36,385 nucleotides of DNA from Nakamurella sp. (GTDB taxonomy: Bacteria; Actinomycetota; Actinomycetes; Mycobacteriales; Nakamurellaceae). Under the pieces are notes generated by a model. That model was not told the origin of the DNA. It made no database searches and was given only the letters and a program-made list of their open reading frames with translations. A program made the position numbers and the translations under genes. Positions 31,266 through 36,385 of the stretch are shown here, in pieces. The stretch spans positions 1-36,385 of the forward strand of contig JADGOY010000018.1 in the NCBI GenBank assembly GCA_017882715.1, given 5' to 3'. Position 1 is the first letter of the stretch. The number at the start of each line of letters is the position of its first letter.

Positions 31266-31811
31266 TGTTGTTCCTCACCTCGAGTTGTCACTCGTCATCT
31301 CATTCACTGCCGCTCTGGTTCACTGCCGCTCTGGTTCACTGCCGCTCTGGTTCACTGCCGCTCTGGATCAGGGGCGCGTCCGTCGCTGGTGCTGTCCTGC
31401 CCGGCCCGCCGCAGGCCCACATGGCTGCCGCTGCCGTCACGCCCCTCCCGCCGCTTGCCCCGGACGCAACGTCACCGCCCCCATTTTTGTGCCCGCTGCG
31501 GGACGGATCACACCCGCAGGAGAATTCGCGGCCGGTGACCGCCCGCGACATTGGGGTTGCGGTCAGTTGCGCCGGCCCGCTCGCCGGATGCAGCGGGCGG
31601 CAGCAGGGTAGCCGACGGCGGCACGTCCGTGACAGCAGGGTCACCCAGTGGCCGGTGCGACACATCGGCCATGTTCGGTCCGGCGAGCCTTTACCCTGGT
31701 CGCACGAGGTCGCGGCGATGATGGACGCGCAGCACCCGTGCGCGGCGCCTGCCCGGACGCCGATGCGTCCCGTCGCGCGGCCGTTGAAACCAGCCCAGGA
31801 GGAATCCCGCG
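31266..31811. other. Long spacer between divergent DUF4193 and LytR_C genes
   Basis: 546 bp without a convincing gene; open frames across it are Arg/Pro-rich shadows. It holds four copies of a 16-bp repeat (31303-31366), and a TACCCT near 31690 that might be the -10 of a promoter for the LytR_C gene. Confidence 0.5.
31303..31366. repeat. Four perfect 16-bp tandem repeats in the DUF4193 promoter region
   Basis: TTCACTGCCGCTCTGG occurs four times without any change at 31303, 31319, 31335 and 31351. The array lies 38 bp upstream of the DUF4193 ATG. Identity of all copies suggests recent expansion or selection. Copy number could change promoter spacing or leader length. Confidence 0.95.
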
Positions 31812-32576
31812 GTGAGCCCCGACTCCACCCCCGACCGCTATCGACGGCGCCGCTACTCGCCGGCGCTGACGGTGATCGGGGTTGTGTTGATCGGTGCCGT
31901 CGTGGTGTGGTTCCCGACGCTCGGTCCCACCTCGGAGAGCAGCGGAGCCTGCAACGTTCCCGGCCCGCCCCCGGCGACGACCGCGCCGACCACCCGCAGC
32001 GTGGCGAGCGGCCAGGCCACCGCGAGCGCCGCCACCCCACCACCACCTGAGACGACGGCTGCCAGCACTGTCACCACGGAGCCGATCATCACCTCGCTCG
32101 GTGCGTATACCGAACACGCGAGCCTGGAGGCCGTTCGCCCGGCGAATCCGTCCATCGTGGTGTTGACCGTGTTCAACGCGAGTTCGGTCCGCGGTCAGGC
32201 CAAGGCGGTGACCGACGAACTGCGCGCGGCCGGGTTCGAATCGATCAAGGCAAGTTCGAACGACCCGCTGTACCCCGCCGCGGACCTGCAGTGCGTCGCG
32301 CAAATTCGCTACGGTCCGGCGGGCGCGGCGGCCGCTCGAACGGTCCTGCTCGTCGCCCCCTGCGCCCAACTGGTGCTCGATTCCCGGGTCGACGACTCGG
32401 TCGACCTCGCGCTGGGCGGCCGATACCTGTACGGCTCGGTCAACGACGACGTCAAGGCCCAGTTGAGAAGCATCCAGGACGCCGCGACCCCGCCCGCGGT
32501 GATCGAGGGACAGACCGCGGCGGCCAAGCCGCTGCCACCGATTCCACCGTTGCCGCAGGCCGCCTGCTCGAGCTGA
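31812..32576 (+). CDS. LytR_C domain envelope protein (Cei-like)
   Basis: 254 residues. A basic cytoplasmic start (DRYRRRRYSPAL) and one transmembrane helix (TVIGVVLIGAVVVWF) are followed by a Pro/Thr/Ala-rich linker and a LytR_C domain: VVLTVFNASSVRGQAKAVTD, ELRAAGFESIKASSNDP, IRYGPAGAAAARTVLLVAPC. The linker contains a Cys (GACNVPG) and the domain has two more. It resembles Rv2700 (Cei, needed for cell-envelope integrity in mycobacteria) in both domain and place. The GTG at 31812 has AGGAGGA upstream. The suhB gene that normally follows is absent. Confidence 0.88.
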   Translation: MSPDSTPDRYRRRRYSPALTVIGVVLIGAVVVWFPTLGPTSESSGACNVPGPPPATTAPTTRSVASGQATASAATPPPPETTAASTVTTEPIITSLGAYTEHASLEAVRPANPSIVVLTVFNASSVRGQAKAVTDELRAAGFESIKASSNDPLYPAADLQCVAQIRYGPAGAAAARTVLLVAPCAQLVLDSRVDDSVDLALGGRYLYGSVNDDVKAQLRSIQDAATPPAVIEGQTAAAKPLPPIPPLPQAACSS

Positions 32577-32745
32577 CCCCTCGTCACCGACAGTCGTCGA
32601 GACCAGTTGCGGACACGGCTGCCGGTCGCTCGGGACACCACCGCGCCGACCTGCCTCAAGCTCAGTACGATTTCTGCACCCCCCGGAACGCGAGAACCCG
32701 AGCGGCATGACACGGGCGGGATCACAACGGCGAGGAGAGCGCGGC

Positions 32746-33564
32746 GTGACTAGCTACCAACCCGAGATTGCATTCGGCATCGACATCGGTGGCACCGGGA
32801 TGAAAGGCGGGATCGTCGACCTGCGCGGCGGGGTCTTGATGGGTGATCGGTTCCGACTGGACACGCCGCAGCCATCGACGCCGCAGGCGGTCGCGGAAAC
32901 CGCTGAAAAGGTTGCTGCGCACTTCGACTTTGCCGGTCCGTTCGGCGTCGCCTTCCCTGGAGTGGTGCTGCACGGGGTGGTCAAGACCGCGGCGAACGTC
33001 GACAAGGAGTGGATCGACACGTCGCTGCAGGCTGCGATGGAGCCGAAGCTGCCGGGCCCGGTGACGGTGCTCAACGACGCCGACGCCGCCGGACTGGCCG
33101 AAGCCACGTACGGCGCCGGAAGAGGCCTGCGGGGGTTGATCATCGTGGTCACCTTCGGCACCGGCATCGGCATCGCCCTGGTCAACGACGGCAAGCTGGT
33201 GCCCAACGCCGAGCTCGGCCACCTGGAACTGGACGGCTTCGACGCCGAGTCGAGGGCCGCCGCCTCGGCACGCGAACGCGACGGCCTGAGCTGGGAACAA
33301 TGGGCCAAGCGAGCGTCGAAGTACCTGCGCCACCTGGAGAATCTGCTGTGGCCCGAGTTGTTCATCCTTGGCGGCGGGATCTCCAAGAAGCCGGAGAAAT
33401 GGGTCCCGCTGCTGAAGAACCGCACCCCGCTGGTGGTGGCCCAGTTGATCAACAACGCCGGCATCGTCGGCGCTGCACTGGCCGCCAGCCAGGCACAGAA
33501 GGGCATAGAGCTCGGTGCCCCCGAATCCCCCGCCGAGAGCACCACCACCCTGACCCTGGACTGA
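32746..33564 (+). CDS. ppgK: Polyphosphate glucokinase
   Basis: 272 residues, ROK family. It phosphorylates glucose with polyphosphate (and often ATP). Motifs: FGIDIGGTGMKGGIVDLRGG (phosphate 1), FGVAFPGVVLHGVVKTAANV, the substrate/catalytic LNDADAAGLAE, VTFGTGIGIALVNDGKLVPN (phosphate 2) and ELGHLELDG. The GTG at 32746 has GAGGAG eight bases upstream; an ATG at 32707 is in frame but poorly supported. Place matches Rv2702, just before the main sigma factor. The enzyme uses the polymer that the damaged PPK2 gene in this window would also handle. Confidence 0.92.
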   Translation: MTSYQPEIAFGIDIGGTGMKGGIVDLRGGVLMGDRFRLDTPQPSTPQAVAETAEKVAAHFDFAGPFGVAFPGVVLHGVVKTAANVDKEWIDTSLQAAMEPKLPGPVTVLNDADAAGLAEATYGAGRGLRGLIIVVTFGTGIGIALVNDGKLVPNAELGHLELDGFDAESRAAASARERDGLSWEQWAKRASKYLRHLENLLWPELFILGGGISKKPEKWVPLLKNRTPLVVAQLINNAGIVGAALAASQAQKGIELGAPESPAESTTTLTLD

Positions 33565-33925
33565 TCCGCCTCGGGGACCACCGACGTCGCGTGACCGTCG
33601 AACGCATCAGGCGGATTGATGTGTGCTATCCACCGGCTTGGGCGTCTTCGTGGCTATGGTGGTCTGTGGAGCGCGGTTGTCCACGTTCGGTCAGGCCGGA
33701 CGGGTGCTGGGTTCCCGTTAGGGCAAACGGCCAGAAATCGACCAATCCGATCCACTGTTCGGTCGTGACCGGACGTGGTCGCCGTTACACTGGAGCGGTC
33801 GCTCTCCGGCAGGACCACGGTTCTCGAGTTCGGACCCAAGACGTTGGACGGCTACGGCTTCCTCGTTTCGCGCGGGCCTCGAACTGCCAGTCTTCCAGGC
33901 GGCTTGTTGAAGCGAAAGGGCACCA
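33565..33925. other. sigA upstream region, possible promoter at 33786
   Basis: 361 bp without a protein-like gene. TACACT at 33786-33791 is a good -10 hexamer and would give a leader of about 130 bases before sigA. No convincing -35 lies 17 bases upstream. A short frame here (from 33775) continues into sigA out of frame and is not credible. Confidence 0.4.
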
Positions 33926-35263
33926 GTGGCAGGCGTAGCAGCATCTCCCAGTTCCACGCGGACTCGTCGGGCGTCCGCGGCCCATCCCGTCGATGACGTC
34001 ACGGAACCGGTTGACGAGGCGGCCGCCGGTATCTCTTCCGCCGCCGACGCCCCGGTCGGCCCGGCCGGGATCATTGATGACGACGTGGTCGCCGACCTGT
34101 CCGACGACGCCGTCGTCGAAGTGCTGCTGATCGACGAGACCGTCGAGGTCGACCTCATCGAGGTCGGTGACGAGGCGGCCGCCGGCGATGTCGCCGACGA
34201 CGAAGCGACCGACGACGAGACTCCCGCGGCCGCGAAGACGGAGAAGAAGGACGGCGAAGCGGCGGAGTCCGAGGAATTCTCCTGGGACGACGAGGAGGAA
34301 TCCGAGGCCCTCAAGCAGGCGCGCAAGGATGCCGAACTCACCGCGTCCGCGGACTCCGTGCGTGCCTACCTCAAGCAGATCGGCAAGGTAGCGCTGCTCA
34401 ACGCCGAGGAGGAGGTGGACCTGGCCAAGCGCATCGAGGCCGGGCTCTATTCGGCCGAGCGGATGCGCCAGTGCGAAGAGGTCGGCGACAAGCTCCCCAA
34501 CCAGCTCCGCCGGGACCTGCGGTGGATCAAGCGGGACGGCGAACGCGCCAAGAACCACCTGCTGGAAGCGAACCTGCGGCTTGTCGTGTCGCTGGCCAAG
34601 CGGTACACCGGTCGCGGCATGGCCTTCCTGGACCTGATCCAGGAAGGCAACCTGGGCCTCATCCGTGCGGTCGAGAAGTTCGACTACACCAAGGGCTACA
34701 AGTTCTCCACGTACGCGACCTGGTGGATCCGGCAGGCGATCACCCGAGCCATGGCCGACCAGGCGCGGACCATCCGGATCCCGGTGCACATGGTCGAGGT
34801 GATCAACAAACTCGGTCGGATCCAGCGTGAGCTTCTCCAGGACCTGGGCCGCGAGCCCACCCCCGAGGAACTTGCCAAGGAAATGGACATCACCCCGGAC
34901 AAGGTGCTGGAGATCCAGCAGTACGCCCGGGAGCCGATCTCGCTGGACCAGACGATCGGCGACGAGGGTGATTCGCAACTCGGCGACTTCATCGAGGACT
35001 CCGAGGCCGTGGTGGCCGTGGACGCCGTGTCGTTCACCTTGCTGCAGGACCAACTGCAGGCCGTGTTGCAGACTCTGTCCGAGCGCGAGGCGGGCGTGGT
35101 GCGGTTACGCTTCGGGCTGACCGACGGCCAGCCCCGCACCTTGGACGAGATCGGCCAGGTGTATGGCGTGACCCGCGAGCGGATCCGGCAGATCGAGTCG
35201 AAAACCATGTCCAAGCTGCGTCACCCGTCGCGGTCGCAGGTGCTTCGGGATTACCTGGAGTAG
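33926..35263 (+). CDS. sigA: Principal RNA polymerase sigma factor
   Basis: 445 residues. After an acidic disordered N-terminus of about 130 residues come all sigma-70 regions. Region 1.2 is [20 protein letters not shown]. Region 2 has [40 protein letters not shown] and the -10-reading [20 protein letters not shown]. Region 3 has [20 protein letters not shown], and region 4 has [34 protein letters not shown] with the -35-reading helix, and [11 protein letters not shown]. This is the housekeeping (SigA/HrdB) type. The GTG at 33926 has AAAGGG upstream. A recombinase gene follows 119 bp downstream. Confidence 0.97.
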   Translation: MAGVAASPSSTRTRRASAAHPVDDVTEPVDEAAAGISSAADAPVGPAGIIDDDVVADLSDDAVVEVLLIDETVEVDLIEVGDEAAAGDVADDEATDDETPAAAKTEKKDGEAAESEEFSWDDEEESEALKQARKDAELTASADSVRAYLKQIGKVALLNAEEEVDLAKRIEAGLYSAERMRQCEEVGDKLPNQLRRDLRWIKRDGERAKNHLLEANLRLVVSLAKRYTGRGMAFLDLIQEGNLGLIRAVEKFDYTKGYKFSTYATWWIRQAITRAMADQARTIRIPVHMVEVINKLGRIQRELLQDLGREPTPEELAKEMDITPDKVLEIQQYAREPISLDQTIGDEGDSQLGDFIEDSEAVVAVDAVSFTLLQDQLQAVLQTLSEREAGVVRLRFGLTDGQPRTLDEIGQVYGVTRERIRQIESKTMSKLRHPSRSQVLRDYLE

Positions 35264-35382
35264 AAGGTCGTCCACTGTCGTGGTGTATGTGCAGGTCACC
35301 GGCTGTGTAGGGGCCGCTGACGGGCACGCCTACCACCGCATAGCGCTGCTACTCAAGGTGCACCTGGGCGCATACTCGTGAG

Positions 35383-36276
35383 GTGAACCCTGATCTCGCC
35401 GCCCTGTTGCCGTCGTGGGAGTTGTCGCTGCGCGCCGAACGGAAGAGCCCGGCCACGGTGAAGTCCTACGGCGACGCGGTGCGCAGGTTCCTCGCCTGGT
35501 GTGAGGTGACCGGGACGGCGCCGACGCTCACCAAGGGGGCCGTTAACGGTTTCGTCGCTGATCTGCTCGGGCAGGGTGCGGAGGCTGCGACCGCGGTGTC
35601 CCGGCAACTCGGTGTCCGCCGGTTCTCGGCGTGGCTGGCCGAAGAGGGGGAGCAACCCGCTGACCCGCTTCTCGGGCTCAAGGCGCCGCGCCTCGACGCG
35701 AAGGTCATCGAACCGTTGACCGAGGATCAGTTGAAGGCTCTGATCAGGGCGTGCGCGGGGAATGATTTCCGTGGGCGCCGTGACGAGGCTCTGATCCGGT
35801 TCATGGCTGAGACGGGCTCCAGGGCCGGGGAGGTGATCGCCCTCGCGTTGACGGATGTTGACCTGGTCGCCGGCGTCGCGGTCGTCCGGCGGGGGAAAGG
35901 CGGGAAGGGCAGGGTCGTGCCGTTCGGTCCGCAAACGGGGAGGGCGTTGGACCGGTACATCAGGGCCCGACGGATCCACCGGTCCGCCGCCTCGCCTGCC
36001 CTGTGGTTGGGTGACCGTGGCCGCTCCGGGTTCACGTATTACGCGCTGCGTTGGGCGTTGGCTGGCCGCGCCGACACGGCCGGCGTCGGGGGGTTCCACC
36101 CTCACCGGTTGCGGCACACAGCGGCTCACCGTTGGTTGGAGGCGGGTGGTTCGGAGGGCGGGCTGATGGCTGTTGCCGGGTGGTCCAGCCCGGACATGCT
36201 GCAGCGGTACACCCGGGCGCGGGCGTCCGATCGGGCCGCTGTGGAGGCGCGGACGTTGGGTCTCGGGGATCTGTGA
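35383..36276 (+). CDS. XerC/D-like tyrosine recombinase
   Basis: 297 residues. The N-terminal SAM-like domain (SWELSLRAERKSPATVKSYG) is followed by a catalytic domain with Arg147 (ETGSRAGEV), His241/Arg244 (HPHRLRHTAAH), Trp267 in the His/Trp position (AGWSSPDML) and the nucleophile Tyr276 (LQRYTRAR). The set is complete, so it should be active. It is unlike the integrase at 636-1739: it lacks an arm-binding domain. Third codon positions contain visibly more T and less C than the sigA gene beside it, suggesting recent arrival. The GTG at 35383 has no ribosome site, while CATACT ends seven bases upstream, so a leaderless start is likely. Confidence 0.9.
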   Translation: MNPDLAALLPSWELSLRAERKSPATVKSYGDAVRRFLAWCEVTGTAPTLTKGAVNGFVADLLGQGAEAATAVSRQLGVRRFSAWLAEEGEQPADPLLGLKAPRLDAKVIEPLTEDQLKALIRACAGNDFRGRRDEALIRFMAETGSRAGEVIALALTDVDLVAGVAVVRRGKGGKGRVVPFGPQTGRALDRYIRARRIHRSAASPALWLGDRGRSGFTYYALRWALAGRADTAGVGGFHPHRLRHTAAHRWLEAGGSEGGLMAVAGWSSPDMLQRYTRARASDRAAVEARTLGLGDL

Positions 36277-36385
36277 CCCCCCTCCTGCTACGATGTGCGC
36301 ACCCGGCGGCGCTCGTCGCCTAACCGGTGCGAGTTCGCTCAAGCTCGCAGTACAGCGCCTGGCCCCATTACGCCCGGCCAACGGT
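36277..36385. other. Right window edge after the recombinase
   Basis: No gene in 109 bases. TACGAT at 36289 resembles a -10 hexamer, so a rightward gene may begin beyond the window. An imperfect repeat pairs GCGAGTTCGCTC with AAGCTCGCAG near 36330-36350. Confidence 0.3.

Noticed and set aside
33775-33996. 73-residue frame upstream of sigA
   Set aside because: It runs into sigA out of frame, has no ribosome site and resembles no family; it covers the likely promoter and leader.

Overview
The window is high-GC actinobacterial chromosome. GTG and TTG starts, 4-bp stop/start overlaps, a housekeeping sigma factor with an acidic N-terminal extension, DUF3000, DUF3159, DUF3817 and DUF4193 proteins, a coenzyme F420 gene (cofC) and polyphosphate glucokinase all point to Actinomycetia. 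Gene order from the zapE remnant to sigA follows the mycobacterial segment Rv2670c-Rv2703 (recalled from memory, not searched), with several losses. A Nakamurella/Frankia-like lineage is my guess; the genus cannot be fixed from the sequence.

Layout. (1) 1-1920 is the right end of an integrated mobile element: a gene cut by the window edge, an excisionase-like HTH gene, a tyrosine integrase, three short direct repeats that look like integrase arm sites, and a tRNA 3'-end fragment that looks like the attachment site. (2) 2332-6662 holds two small membrane-protein genes, cofC, a PPK2-type polyphosphate kinase gene broken by a 10-bp tandem duplication, and a divergent ornithine aminotransferase gene. 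(3) 6728-12972 holds a decayed zapE, a RibD-like reductase overlapping a lipoprotein of the TAP-like alpha/beta-hydrolase family, a repeat-rich spacer, DUF3000, a LuxR-type regulator with an atypical receiver, and a ribonuclease D-like gene. (4) 13254-16741 is a two-gene fatty-acid beta-oxidation operon. (5) 16894-21681, all on the minus strand, holds an ASCH/winged-helix protein with an operator-like repeat cluster, a sensor kinase/response regulator pair and dxs. (6) 21876-23532 holds a glycerophosphodiester phosphodiesterase and a DUF4265 protein with a hairpin-rich leader. (7) 23868-28955 holds an RNA methyltransferase, a KimA-like potassium transporter and, divergently, two TrkA/Ceo-type potassium regulatory proteins with a truncated duplicate of the second gene's start wedged between them. 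(8) 28952-31265 is a minus-strand operon (DUF4193, MazG-like, OB-fold, DUF3159). (9) 31812-35263 holds a LytR_C/Cei-like envelope protein, polyphosphate glucokinase and the principal sigma factor. (10) A second, unrelated tyrosine recombinase gene lies directly after sigA at 35383.

The most distinctive feature is a series of short tandem or direct duplications (10, 14, 14, 15, 16, 29, 39 and about 54 bp). They sit at gene ends, at gene starts, in spacers and once inside a gene (PPK2). Some coincide with places where genes expected from relatives are missing. No complete new defence or biosynthetic system is visible. The best candidates for something undescribed are the coupled decoy ORF in the potassium-regulator operon, the operator-like cluster before the ASCH/HTH gene and the triple-hairpin leader of the DUF4265 gene.
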